Below are positions 1 through 7,811 of a DNA stretch of 64,000 nt, piece after piece. Within the stretch, counting starts at the first letter, position 1. Every line of letters starts with the position of its first letter. The stretch lies in contig JANQPQ010000008.1 in assembly GCA_028285445.1 (NCBI GenBank), forward strand, positions 22,432 through 86,431. The letters run 5' to 3'. A model generated the notes under the pieces. It had not been told where the DNA came from. It saw only the letters and a program-made list of their open reading frames with translations, and did not search any database. Both the position numbers and the translations under genes were made by a program. The DNA comes from Cyclobacteriaceae bacterium (GTDB lineage: Bacteria; Bacteroidota; Bacteroidia; Cytophagales; Cyclobacteriaceae).

Positions 1-505
1 GAAGCTGGTTGATGAAATCTTCGTAGCCTGCGGCTGCTGGTGAGCTGATTACTGCAATTCTTTGCGGAACAAGTGGTAGAGGCAAACTCCTGTTCATTTC
101 GAATACACCATCTTCAACTAGGCGGCTAATTACCTCCTGCTTTTTCCGAGCCTTTTCCCCCAGGGTATAATTGGGGTCGATATCGCGTACATTTAGACTG
201 AAGCCATAAAGTTCATGAAACTGTACCTGAATGTTGAGAAGTACTTTTAAACCCGGCTGGAGACTTTCTCCCGTCATACTCTGAAACCACGTGCTTAGAT
301 TTCTATAGGTGTAAGACCAAATCGTTCCCTTGGCTTTTGCCAAAAGTGATTCTCCTTCTTTCTCAATTAGCTCCAGGTAGCAATGGCCACGCTGGTTTAC
401 CCTGAGGTCCCCAATTTCTGCCACTACCCAATAGCTCGGCTGAAGGTTACTGTCGAGGGTTTGCTTAACCATAGCATTTAGCTCAGCCAGGCTTATGTGA
501 TTCAT
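1..505 (-). CDS. xseA: Exodeoxyribonuclease VII large subunit, N-terminal part (runs off window)
   Basis: This is the N-terminal ~168 residues of XseA, the catalytic large subunit of exonuclease VII, which degrades single-stranded DNA in the cytoplasm. The start is the ATG at 505 (MNHISLAELNAMVKQTL). The OB-fold segment is visible (YWVVAEIGDLRVNQRGHCYLEL), followed by the family's switch into the nuclease domain (RIAVISSPAAAGYEDFI). The reading frame is open to the window edge, so the C-terminal part lies outside. It begins 18 bp after the upstream beta-barrel gene on the same strand and may be co-transcribed with it. The Bacteroidota form diverges from E. coli XseA but the domain order matches. 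Confidence 0.9.
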   Translation of the reverse strand, partial: MNHISLAELNAMVKQTLDSNLQPSYWVVAEIGDLRVNQRGHCYLELIEKEGESLLAKAKGTIWSYTYRNLSTWFQSMTGESLQPGLKVLLNIQVQFHELYGFSLNVRDIDPNYTLGEKARKKQEVISRLVEDGVFEMNRSLPLPLVPQRIAVISSPAAAGYEDFINQL

Positions 506-523
506 TCAGATTTGGGTGGGCAA

Positions 524-1618
524 TTATAGATTGATCAAATATATGAGCCCAATTTGAAAATAACCAGCAGGGGATAGGTCGGTTTGTTCATCCGGCAGGG
601 ATATAGGAAAGCCGTAGTGGTAGTCAAAGGAGAAATTGAAGTTCCCCTTCCTTATAATTATTGGAACAGATAGATCAATATGCATTATCCCAAAGGGATT
701 TTCTTCCACTAACGGTGGGGCGGGGATCACCCCTTCCGAAATCAGGAAGTTGTAAATCGCATTGTCTGCTTCCTCCCTGGTTAAGCCATCTTGTATTAAT
801 CGCCTTCTTATGAAGATCAAGGTCTCCAGCCGTACCCCGCTGTTAAGAATTTGCTGTCGTTGCAATTCTAGGTTAGGAAACTTAATGGATGTAATACTGA
901 GGTTTCCAAATAATGCAGATACGGTCGGACTAATTGTCAATCTGTCCGTGAACCAAAAATTGTCTTTAACAATTCGATATGAGTTGCTCCAACGGAATTT
1001 GTGGGCGTTTGTGGTGCCGAAGGTTATAGCGTAATCAAGGCCAGTATCGAATCTCTTGAAGTTTAGGTAAAGGGAAGAGTTAAGCTCATTGGTGAAATCT
1101 GATGGCTCCGGGTTTTCTATTCGATAATCGGTGGCTATTTGTTCTTCTTCTGGTGATGCATAGAAGTAGTGGTTATAGGCAAGCACATAAGAGGCCCTGG
1201 TCTTTATCGTTCCGATATATCCTATTGACCACGAAGTGAGATTGTACTTTGGATCGAACTGGCTGTTGTAATAACCAGTTACGTCAGTATATATGCCAGA
1301 TTTGTGATAGTAGGAGAGGCCTCCGGAGAGCCCAAATTGTTGCACGCCGAAATTCCGGCCAGCGCTGAGAATTTTACTAGTATAAGCCGTACGAATGCTT
1401 AATTGCGAGCTGGGCTCCAGACCGTCGAAATTCAATAAACTATCAATTAGATCAATAATTGATAGTGAATCCATGCGGTCGAGTTCGGCTAAGAATTCCT
1501 CATCTGACATAGTCGCCAGATCGCCTAAATCTTGAGCCAATGCATTATTAACCATGCAGGCTACCAGAAGGCAAGATGCCAATGTGTTGATTATGAGTGG
1601 TCTAATTTGCATAGACAT
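524..1618 (-). CDS. Predicted outer-membrane beta-barrel protein, function unknown
   Basis: This 364-aa protein has an N-terminal signal peptide (LASCLLVACMVNNALAQ). An acidic linker follows (LATMSDEEFLAELDRMDSL). The rest is rich in alternating aromatic/hydrophobic strands such as GLSGGLSYYHKSGIYTDVTG and ends in a hydrophobic strand (FQIGLIYLINL), all typical of a Gram-negative outer-membrane barrel. I recognise no specific family. It is the fourth gene of a run that begins with an ECF sigma factor, so it may be a regulated envelope protein of that regulon. The signal peptide contains a cysteine, but a lipobox is not convincing because AQ fits a signal peptidase I site better. Confidence 0.75.
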   Translation of the reverse strand: MSMQIRPLIINTLASCLLVACMVNNALAQDLGDLATMSDEEFLAELDRMDSLSIIDLIDSLLNFDGLEPSSQLSIRTAYTSKILSAGRNFGVQQFGLSGGLSYYHKSGIYTDVTGYYNSQFDPKYNLTSWSIGYIGTIKTRASYVLAYNHYFYASPEEEQIATDYRIENPEPSDFTNELNSSLYLNFKRFDTGLDYAITFGTTNAHKFRWSNSYRIVKDNFWFTDRLTISPTVSALFGNLSITSIKFPNLELQRQQILNSGVRLETLIFIRRRLIQDGLTREEADNAIYNFLISEGVIPAPPLVEENPFGIMHIDLSVPIIIRKGNFNFSFDYHYGFPISLPDEQTDLSPAGYFQIGLIYLINL

Positions 1619-1663
1619 TTAATTCTGTCTAGCAATGCAGTTTATATCTATTTAGAACAGTGG

Positions 1664-2164
1664 CTAATTGCCATTGTTGCGATCACGCTGAATATTATTT
1701 CTTCTGCGATCACGTAGCTGATCTCGTTGCAGTCGTTGCCTTTGCTGTTGCTGAATCCGATCGAGCAGAATCCTTGTAAAGTCGGCTTCTGCTTTTCTCA
1801 ACTGTAGTATTTGTTGAGAGGAGATAATATTCAGCAATCTGCTTGAATAGTCTTTCTCCAAATCCAACTCCTGTTGTTTTAACTCCAAGCGGAGTTCAAT
1901 TAGCCTCTGCTTTTGTTCCTCCGTTGCGGTGGCAATATCTACAGCGCCACGCTGCGTTCTGAATTCCTTTCTCAGGTCATTCCTCTTATTTACGAACTCC
2001 CGATACACGGGCCAGAACTTCTCCGCTTGTTCGGGTTTGAGGCCAAGCCGTTCAGAGATCAGGGCAATCCTGGCGCTTTCTATTTTCTCACGTGCTGCCG
2101 GGCTTTGTGCCATTGCGGAGCCAGCAAACGCTGTTAATAAGATTACAATAAAAAACCGTTTCAT
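1664..2164 (-). CDS. Spy/CpxP-like periplasmic protein
   Basis: This 166-aa exported protein has a clear signal peptide ending AGSAMAQ. The mature part is almost all alpha-helical and charged. It contains the pattern RLGLKPEQAEKFWPVYREF, typical of small LTXXQ/Spy-CpxP-like periplasmic sensors and chaperones in Bacteroidota. The C-terminus is an Arg/Gln/Asn-rich tail (QQQQRQRLQRDQLRDRRRNN), probably disordered. It sits directly downstream of an ECF sigma factor and an anti-sigma-like gene. That arrangement is common in Bacteroidota and suggests periplasmic stress sensing or a regulon output. Family assignment is by pattern only. Confidence 0.7.
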   Translation of the reverse strand: MKRFFIVILLTAFAGSAMAQSPAAREKIESARIALISERLGLKPEQAEKFWPVYREFVNKRNDLRKEFRTQRGAVDIATATEEQKQRLIELRLELKQQELDLEKDYSSRLLNIISSQQILQLRKAEADFTRILLDRIQQQQRQRLQRDQLRDRRRNNIQRDRNNGN

Positions 2165-2190
2165 TTTACTTCAATTTAAGCAATTAGTCA

Positions 2191-2652
2191 CTATAAATAT
2201 TCACTATCCAACTGGTCATATAGGTCTTGTAAGTCCTCATCGCCTAGTTCAATATCGTTGAGGATTTCTTCTTCAGTATTGAGGTAATCAAGAGTAAAAT
2301 CATCCAGATTAACCTCACTGAGTATTTCATCTGTTGTAATATCAGTTGACGCCAAATATGATATGATGTCTTCCGTACTTACTCCTGCCAAGGGATCATC
2401 TTGCTGCGTAGGGGCCATTCTGAAAATGCCGAAGTAAGCTACTGCAACTAGCAGTACAGCTGGAAGAGCATACCTTAGCGCTCCAATGAAAACAGGCGTT
2501 TCTGACTTGCTTTTATCAGCAATTCTGGCCTGTATTTTCATCGGTAAATCTTCAAAGTACCCTTCTGGCACAGAATAAATATTCTTCTTCTCTATGTCCT
2601 CTAACCGTTTCATTTTCGCATTATTCGGCTTATCGTTTCCAGTTTGACTCAT
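2191..2652 (-). CDS. Putative anti-sigma factor, single membrane span
   Basis: This 153-aa protein has a soluble N-terminus (MKRLEDIEKKNIYSVPEGYF), one transmembrane segment (ALRYALPAVLLVAVAYFGIF, about residues 58-77) and a strongly acidic C-terminal tail. The N-terminal 'IPEGYFEDLP' type motif is recurrent in Bacteroidota membrane proteins encoded next to ECF sigma factors. It starts 15 bp after the sigma gene, so an anti-sigma or regulatory partner role is inferred from position and topology. No zinc-binding HxxxCxxC motif is present, so it is not a classical ZAS-type anti-sigma factor. Confidence 0.65.
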   Translation of the reverse strand: MSQTGNDKPNNAKMKRLEDIEKKNIYSVPEGYFEDLPMKIQARIADKSKSETPVFIGALRYALPAVLLVAVAYFGIFRMAPTQQDDPLAGVSTEDIISYLASTDITTDEILSEVNLDDFTLDYLNTEEEILNDIELGDEDLQDLYDQLDSEYL

Positions 2653-2667
2653 CTTTTTGCCAAAGGT

Positions 2668-3207
2668 TTAAACGTTAGTAATAATTTCTTCAATTTTTTT
2701 TACTGCGTGATGATAACTTGCTTTTAAGCTTCCTACACTAGTCCCGGTGATTTCAGCTATTTCCTCATATTTCATATCATCGAAGTATTTCATATTAAAT
2801 ACCATTCTTTGTTTATCGGGTAGTGTCAACAAGGCCTTTTGTAGAGTCTTTTGTACTTCATCTCCTTCAATATGGGGTGAGTTATCAAGTTTGGCATTTA
2901 ACTCACTTTCAACATCGACAATGGGCAGGAAGAAGCGCTTTTTCTTTTTACTCAGGAATGTTAGACATTCGTTCGTGGCAATGCGATATACCCAAGTAAA
3001 GAGCTGTGAATCTTCCCGGAACTTATCTATATTTTTCCAGACCTTAATGAAGACTTCCTGCACCAGATCATCAGCGTCATCATGATCGATAACCATCTTC
3101 CTCACTAGTCCATAAATGCGCTCTTGATACTCCCGTACCAGTAGATTAAATCCGTAATTCTTACTTTCCGGATTCCGTAGCTTGATTAGTATGTCCTGAT
3201 CGTCCAA
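2668..3207 (-). CDS. RNA polymerase sigma factor, ECF (sigma-70) family
   Basis: This 179-aa cytoplasmic sigma factor recruits RNA polymerase to alternative promoters. Region 2 is visible (HDDADDLVQEVFIKVWKNI, then SQLFTWVYRIATNECL). Region 4 follows (LPDKQRMVFNMKYFDDMKYE, then EEIAEITGTSVGSLKASYHHA), with the helix-turn-helix at the C-terminus. The start is TTG at 3207; no in-frame ATG lies upstream before a stop codon. It heads a compact run with the anti-sigma-like and Spy-like genes, which suggests an envelope-stress module with a membrane-bound regulator. The target regulon is unknown. Confidence 0.93.
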   Translation of the reverse strand: MDDQDILIKLRNPESKNYGFNLLVREYQERIYGLVRKMVIDHDDADDLVQEVFIKVWKNIDKFREDSQLFTWVYRIATNECLTFLSKKKKRFFLPIVDVESELNAKLDNSPHIEGDEVQKTLQKALLTLPDKQRMVFNMKYFDDMKYEEIAEITGTSVGSLKASYHHAVKKIEEIITNV

Positions 3208-3284
3208 ACTCGGGTTAATTTCTATGGTTTAGACTAGAAAAGTCACCCATAGTTTAACTAAGTAAGACAGAAATTGATGAAAGT

Positions 3285-3437
3285 TTAAAAATATCTGATG
3301 ATATTTTTGACATTCAGAATGACTATGGCGGCGATTGCAGCCAGGGAAATAATTCCGAATAGCAGCTTTTGCAGGAATGAGCTTCCTTCAGCTTTAGGAA
3401 AGAACAGGTGATAATAGGCCTCTACCAGGCGCCTCAT
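3285..3437 (-). CDS. Small membrane peptide, 50 aa
   Basis: A short open frame begins with ATG at 3437, immediately after the TAA stop (3440-3438) of the universal stress protein gene. The junction TAA-ATG has no spacing, so translational coupling is likely. The product starts MRRLVEAYYHLFFPKAEG and has one hydrophobic helix (LLFGIISLAAIAAIVILNV) ending KNIIRYF. A basic N-terminus followed by a single span is typical of small inner-membrane proteins. It is not part of a family I can name. Support comes from the exact abutment with the upstream gene and the credible amphipathic/transmembrane composition. Confidence 0.6.
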   Translation of the reverse strand: MRRLVEAYYHLFFPKAEGSSFLQKLLFGIISLAAIAAIVILNVKNIIRYF

Positions 3438-4373
3438 TTATATTCTTTTGATAAAATCGATTATGTCGGATTGTTCCCCCTTCTTCCTTACTAGTAGCAA
3501 AGGAAGGTTGGTGATTAGCCTGGTTAGTTTTTCTGCACTGCTACCAATAAACAGCGAGCTTGTTGCAGTTACCCCTCTAGCAGCGAATACAATGCCATCA
3601 GCATCCAATTCGGAAGCTACACCACGGATTGCTTTTACTAGGTCGTCATTTCTGTCTAAGGTGTAGATGGGTTTGATACTTACCCCGGAAGTGTCTATTT
3701 CACGGATAAAACGGTTGAAATCTTTTTCCGCATTTTTCTTAATTATCTCGGCGAATTCCTCGTAGGATTTTCCGCTGTAATGATATCCCACTGGTACCTG
3801 GTATACATGTTGGCAGACAATATCAACTTCGACAGAAGTATTTCGGGCTATTTCAATAGCCAAGTGCAATGCATTTGCGGAGTGCTTGGAAAAATCCAGT
3901 GGTAGGAGTACGGTTCGTCGATCTTTTGTGCTATTCAAAAGACCGTCAACCTTCTCTGGTACTACCAGCAAGTTGGTGTCGGCACGACGACCTAGCCTTT
4001 GAGTAAGTATGCCTGATGTCTTTTCTCCTTTATTGCCAACGATAATTAAATCAATATCCATTTCGTCAGTAACCTCAAGGAATGTCTTGAGTCCACTCCC
4101 TTCCTTCACCACGATATCAACATTGTACTCCTTGTCACCAAATTCGGCGTCTATGGTTGATTTCAGAGTTTCGCGCCGCTCTTTCAAGGCATTATTTACC
4201 ATGTCAGGAAACTCCGCCAGAACTTCTTCTGGCACTGTCAGATCTTTCACCACGTTAATAAAAATCACCTTTTCAGGACTAAACCGCTTGGATATGAATT
4301 CCGTGAATTGAATCACGCTACTATCGTATTCCGATAGGTCAAGTCCCACCAGGATGTTCTTTATGGATTCCAT
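3438..4373 (-). CDS. Universal stress protein, two tandem Usp domains
   Basis: This 311-aa cytoplasmic protein has two UspA-like domains (about residues 1-142 and 150-311). Domain 1 starts with NILVGLDLSEYDSSVIQF. Domain 2 starts with TVLLPLDFSKHSANALHLA. The second domain keeps a nucleotide-binding-like glycine pattern (AARGVTATSSLFIGSSAEKL, close to G-x2-G-x9-GS). Domain 1 is similar but less clear. Tandem Usp proteins are stress-responsive and often bind ATP; the exact role here is unknown. A 15-bp dyad overlaps its start codon and -7 box, and a 50-aa membrane peptide abuts its 3' end. Confidence 0.9.
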   Translation of the reverse strand: MESIKNILVGLDLSEYDSSVIQFTEFISKRFSPEKVIFINVVKDLTVPEEVLAEFPDMVNNALKERRETLKSTIDAEFGDKEYNVDIVVKEGSGLKTFLEVTDEMDIDLIIVGNKGEKTSGILTQRLGRRADTNLLVVPEKVDGLLNSTKDRRTVLLPLDFSKHSANALHLAIEIARNTSVEVDIVCQHVYQVPVGYHYSGKSYEEFAEIIKKNAEKDFNRFIREIDTSGVSIKPIYTLDRNDDLVKAIRGVASELDADGIVFAARGVTATSSLFIGSSAEKLTRLITNLPLLLVRKKGEQSDIIDFIKRI

Positions 4374-4409
4374 TGGCTAATTGTGGATTGAGCCACAAAT
4401 TTAGCCAAT
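4372..4409 (-). promoter_or_regulatory. Dyad overlapping usp start and -7 promoter box
   Basis: The left arm ATTGGCTAATTGTGG (4372-4386) and right arm CCACAAATTTAGCCAAT (4393-4409) pair along 15 bp with one 2-base bulge and a 6-nt centre. On the minus strand the right arm contains TAAATTTG (4403-4396), an exact match to the Bacteroidota -7 consensus TAnnTTTG, 22 bp before the ATG. The left arm covers the start codon. I infer an operator for a dimeric regulator, or alternatively a leader hairpin controlling translation. No convincing -33 TTG is present at the usual spacing. Confidence 0.5.
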
Positions 4410-4446
4410 TGAGGACAGATTTGAACCTTAGCAGGCATTTAGTTGC

Positions 4447-5517
4447 CTATTCAAATGCCGCAATAAAGTCGGCAAGCTGCTCGACGTGCTCCTTTGAGTG
4501 AGTTGGGAAGTTTGCGATGCGAAAATGGTCGTTTGAAAATTGGCCATAACCACTTCCTACCACCATGCTTTTCGAGGATAGATATTCAATCAATCGCTTC
4601 GAATTCTCCATTTCCCCAACCACCACCGTTTTTGACCGGTATTCTGGTTGTTTCACAAAGGGTTGCAGTAACGAATGGCTACTTAGGGTTTGGTATAGCA
4701 CAGCAGCCTTATACTCAGTTTCTCTTCGAATTTGATCTATGCCTTTCATCAGCATATCCTTACAAACCGCATTTAGCAGATAGATACCCAATACATTCGG
4801 CGTATAAACTGTTTGGTGCCTGGTTGCGAGTTCAAACATTTTTGGGAGAGATTGATGCGCAGCTAAGGCCCTTTCTCCAGCACCCACCTGAGCCTTTTCC
4901 AGACATTTCCTATTAACTAAACAGACCCCTAAGCCGGCAGGCAAGCCAAAACACTTTTGGACAGAGAAGTAGGCACAATCGATTTTTTCGAAATCCAGAT
5001 CAGGGTGGGGAATTGAAGATACACCATCAATAGCCAAGAGGGCATGCTGACTAGCTTGGCTCAATTGATAGATATCCTCTAATGGCTGTGATACACCGGT
5101 ACTGGTTTCGTTATGCACTATGGCTATTAGATCCGCATCTTCATCGACGTTAATACCAGACATCTGAAATCCTTCACCATGGTCTATCTCGATGAGTTGG
5201 GTTGGGACTTTCATCGTTTTTGCTGTGTTATAAAACTTCTCTGAGAAAGCCCCATTCACAATATGACTGGACTTCTTAGCAACGCAATTGGATATTAGCA
5301 TTGACCAGACCTCAGTGGCAGAAGGCAAGAATATAACGGCATAATCATCACTGAATCCAAGCAGTTGTTGCAGGTTTGATTGCGTATCTCGATACAAGTT
5401 TTTGAAGTCTTCGCCGCGGTGAGATATGGCGGCAATTTGTTCCCTATAAGCTGTTCTGAGGTGATCTTGAACCGTGTAATACAAGGCTGAAGGTCCTGGA
5501 GTAAAGTACGTTTTCAC
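4447..5517 (-). CDS. serC: Phosphoserine aminotransferase-like enzyme (class V aminotransferase)
   Basis: This 356-aa PLP enzyme matches the class V aminotransferase fold. It starts with the SerC-like TPGPSALYYTVQDHL and has the PLP lysine context FSVQKCFGLPAGLGVCLV. It would convert 3-phosphohydroxypyruvate plus glutamate to phosphoserine. The start is a GTG (5517) in the context KTYFTPGPS. It lies ~300 bp downstream of the serB-serA fusion on the same strand, which supports a serine-pathway role over a generic alanine-glyoxylate aminotransferase. It has its own -7 box at 5545-5552. Confidence 0.87.
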   Translation of the reverse strand: MKTYFTPGPSALYYTVQDHLRTAYREQIAAISHRGEDFKNLYRDTQSNLQQLLGFSDDYAVIFLPSATEVWSMLISNCVAKKSSHIVNGAFSEKFYNTAKTMKVPTQLIEIDHGEGFQMSGINVDEDADLIAIVHNETSTGVSQPLEDIYQLSQASQHALLAIDGVSSIPHPDLDFEKIDCAYFSVQKCFGLPAGLGVCLVNRKCLEKAQVGAGERALAAHQSLPKMFELATRHQTVYTPNVLGIYLLNAVCKDMLMKGIDQIRRETEYKAAVLYQTLSSHSLLQPFVKQPEYRSKTVVVGEMENSKRLIEYLSSKSMVVGSGYGQFSNDHFRIANFPTHSKEHVEQLADFIAAFE

Positions 5518-5544
5518 TTTTAGCGGCGGGGTTTATTCTGTTGG

Positions 5545-5552
5545 CAAATATA
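5545..5552 (-). promoter_or_regulatory. Candidate -7 promoter box for serC
   Basis: The minus strand reads TATATTTG, an exact match to the Bacteroidota -7 consensus TAnnTTTG, 28 bp before the GTG start of serC. I find no TTG at the usual -33 position, so this is a half-supported promoter. Confidence 0.4.
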
Positions 5553-5674
5553 TGGCGGTATTATTAAGGATTGTGGGGAATTTGAGAATGGATGTGTTAA
5601 ATTGGTAGAAAATTACCCACTAGGGCATTTGTTTTTTAAACCAACACGTAACAAATACCGAGTGATGTTTGTTT

Positions 5675-5710
5675 CGAGGCCGGGCCTCATCCCAACTTGT
5701 TGGGACCTCG
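5675..5710. other. GC-rich structured element in the 298-bp serBA-serC gap
   Basis: The gap 5518-5815 holds no gene. Within it, TCCCAAC (5690-5696) and GTTGGGA (5699-5705) form a perfect 7-bp stem with a 2-nt loop. CGAGG (5675-5679) and CCTCG (5706-5710) can close it, with a bulge that itself can form GAGGC-cgg-GCCTC (5676-5688). The flanks (GTTTGTTTCGAGGCC and GGCCGAGAAAACAAAA) are also roughly inverted copies. It could be a folded RNA element in a serC leader or a small palindromic repeat. No second copy was noticed in the window. Confidence 0.4.
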
Positions 5711-5780
5711 TCGTAAGGCAGGTTAACAGTGGAGGGCCGAGAAAACAAAAACTGCTCAAATCCTGTTCAATTTGGGTTTA

Positions 5781-5815
5781 AAAAACCCCAGGATCCTGGT
5801 GGGTTAATTTTTTTT
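5781..5815 (-). terminator. Candidate terminator after serBA
   Basis: An imperfect inverted repeat is centred on CCAGGATCCTGG (5788-5799), flanked by AACCC and GGGTT. On the minus strand it begins just after the serBA stop and is followed by TTTTT. On the plus strand it is followed by eight T residues. It could act in both directions. The loop is tight and the stem has an offset, so efficiency is uncertain. Confidence 0.5.
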
Positions 5816-7711
5816 CTAGTACAGCACTCTGAACTTTATTGTTCCTTCAATCCGCTTTAAGTCCTTAATCACCTCTGAGTTATAAGCCTTATCAATGTCA
5901 GTGATGGAATAGCCGATGTCGTCGTTGGTTTTAAGGTATTGGCCCAGAATGTTGATGTTGTGATCGGCGAAGGCGTTGTTTATATGAGCCAGCACTCCTG
6001 GCATATTACGATGAATATGAATGAGCCTGTGAGCGTTCTCATGGGCTGGTAGTGTAAGGTTTGGGAAATTCACACTGTTGGTAGTTCTTCCTGTGTTTAT
6101 GTACTCCATTATTTTATTGGGTACGAAACTGGCGATATTCTCTTGTGCTTCTTCGGTACTACCTCCTATGTGCGGAGTGAGGATTACATTTGGCAACCCC
6201 CGTAAAACGGAGACAAACCTCTTATTATTAGAGTGCGGTTCATTTGGAAAAACGTCTATTGCAGCACCTGACAACTTTCCCGATTCAATTCCTTCTCGAA
6301 GCGCTTCCACATTAACAACATGGCCACGGCTCAGGTTAATGAGAATTGAGCCTTTCTTCATGGCCCGGATTTCCTTTGCACCAATCAGGTCTGCATTTTC
6401 TTTTCTCCCATCAACATGCAGGGTTACTACATCCGCCGTAGCTAGCAATTTCCTTAGCGTCTCAATTTTAGTTGCATTCCCCAGGGCCAATTTCTCCTCA
6501 ATATCATAGTAATAGACATCCATTCCCAGCGATTCGGCTAGCACTGACAACTGCGAGCCAATATTGCCGTAGCCGACTATTCCAAGTTTTTTTCCTCTAA
6601 TCTCCCTATTACCTGCGGAAGTTTTCTGCCATTTACCAGTGTGCATAGCTCGCGACTTATCATGAACATTCCGCATTAGCGTTATTATCTCCGCTATTAC
6701 TAACTCAACGACCGATCTTGTGTTGGAGAAAGGCGCGTTAAAAACGGCAATACCTTTTGCCGTGCACTGCTGCAGGTCGATTTGGTTTGTTCCAATACAA
6801 TAGGCTCCAATAGCCAGCAAGCGATTAGCGCTTCTGAGCACCTTGGCGGTAACTTGAGTTTTTGATCTTATCCCAAGAATAGAGACATCCTTAATCTTCT
6901 CCTGGAGTTCTTTTTCGGAAAGGCTCTCCTTTATTTCTTCGACCATATAACCTTCCTTTTTGAGAATATCGAAGGCGAGGGAATGTACATCTTCCAACAG
7001 CAATACCTTGATTCTGTTTTTGGGGTAAGACAAGGAGGTATTCATTTTGTTGAGATACAGAAATTCGTCGAGGCTAGGAGCTACATGGTCTGCATCTTTA
7101 AGAATATTTTCTCTGGAAATATTTTCAGTGAATGCGAAAAATTTATTTGCTAATCCAGCTTCTTTAACTTCGTAGTCAGTATAGCCGTCGCCGATTACAA
7201 ATACTTCTCCTTTCAGGTCTAACTTTCGGATTAGTTTGACTTTGCCGTTATCAGTAGACAAGACGTTCTTAGTATCTAAGCCCTTGATTTTTCCGTTTTT
7301 ATCAAACTTGAAAGTGTTTGCATATACGTGGTCGGGCTTTACGCCATAAGCTTCTACAATAGGCACTATAAACTCTTTGAAGCCATTGGAAACTATGTAT
7401 ATGTGGTCGCGGTGTTTCTTGAAGAAGTCTCCGTTGCGTTTAAAGGAAATCGATACTTCCTTTTTTAACTTTTTAACCAGTTGATCGAGATGTGTTTGGT
7501 TAGCATCTAGAAGTTCTAGGCGTTGATTCAATGATGACCGCAAGGAAAGCTTCCCCTCCATGCCCTTATCGGTAAGTGCTTTGATTTTGGCAATAGTGCT
7601 GTCCTTCGATTTGCTTTTGTCCAAACTGATCTCGGCCAGTAGGTCTAATGCTTCCACTTGGGTAAAAGTGCTATCGAAGTCAATAATAAACTGTTTATGA
7701 TTTGAGGCCAT
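5816..7711 (-). CDS. SerB-SerA fusion: HAD phosphatase plus D-3-phosphoglycerate dehydrogenase
   Basis: This ~631-aa cytoplasmic protein joins two steps of serine synthesis. The N-terminal ~205 residues are an HAD phosphatase like phosphoserine phosphatase: motif I IIDFDSTFTQVEALDLL, a Ser motif IYIVSNGFKEFI and motif IV VFVIGDGYTDYEV. The remainder is phosphoglycerate dehydrogenase: NAD-binding LGIVGYGNIGSQ, NLSRGHVVN, the catalytic His region LTPHIGGSTEEAQ and a C-terminal ACT-like domain (NMPGVLAHINNAFADHNINI) that may bind serine. The ATG at 7711 is preferred, because an upstream in-frame ATG at 7771 lies inside the terminator of the preceding gene. With serC this completes the three-step pathway. 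Confidence 0.9.
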   Translation of the reverse strand: MASNHKQFIIDFDSTFTQVEALDLLAEISLDKSKSKDSTIAKIKALTDKGMEGKLSLRSSLNQRLELLDANQTHLDQLVKKLKKEVSISFKRNGDFFKKHRDHIYIVSNGFKEFIVPIVEAYGVKPDHVYANTFKFDKNGKIKGLDTKNVLSTDNGKVKLIRKLDLKGEVFVIGDGYTDYEVKEAGLANKFFAFTENISRENILKDADHVAPSLDEFLYLNKMNTSLSYPKNRIKVLLLEDVHSLAFDILKKEGYMVEEIKESLSEKELQEKIKDVSILGIRSKTQVTAKVLRSANRLLAIGAYCIGTNQIDLQQCTAKGIAVFNAPFSNTRSVVELVIAEIITLMRNVHDKSRAMHTGKWQKTSAGNREIRGKKLGIVGYGNIGSQLSVLAESLGMDVYYYDIEEKLALGNATKIETLRKLLATADVVTLHVDGRKENADLIGAKEIRAMKKGSILINLSRGHVVNVEALREGIESGKLSGAAIDVFPNEPHSNNKRFVSVLRGLPNVILTPHIGGSTEEAQENIASFVPNKIMEYINTGRTTNSVNFPNLTLPAHENAHRLIHIHRNMPGVLAHINNAFADHNINILGQYLKTNDDIGYSITDIDKAYNSEVIKDLKRIEGTIKFRVLY

Positions 7712-7759
7712 CTTCAGATTTAAATGCTGCAAATGTACCAAAGAAGTGTGAAAGGAAAT

Positions 7760-7789
7760 AAAAAAAGGCATCCTGGAATTTAGGATGCC
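7760..7789 (-). terminator. Intrinsic terminator of the giant secreted-protein gene
   Basis: On the minus strand GGCATCCT (7789-7782) and AGGATGCC (7774-7767) form a perfect 8-bp stem with a 7-nt loop, followed directly by a run of seven T (7766-7760). It sits 22 bp after the giant gene's stop codon and ends locus A transcription before serBA. Confidence 0.85.
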
Positions 7790-7811
7790 TTCTGCAATTT
7801 TTGGTTACTAG

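Noticed and set aside
5640..5760. tRNA or known riboswitch
   Set aside because: The hairpins do not form a cloverleaf and no conserved riboswitch core is seen.
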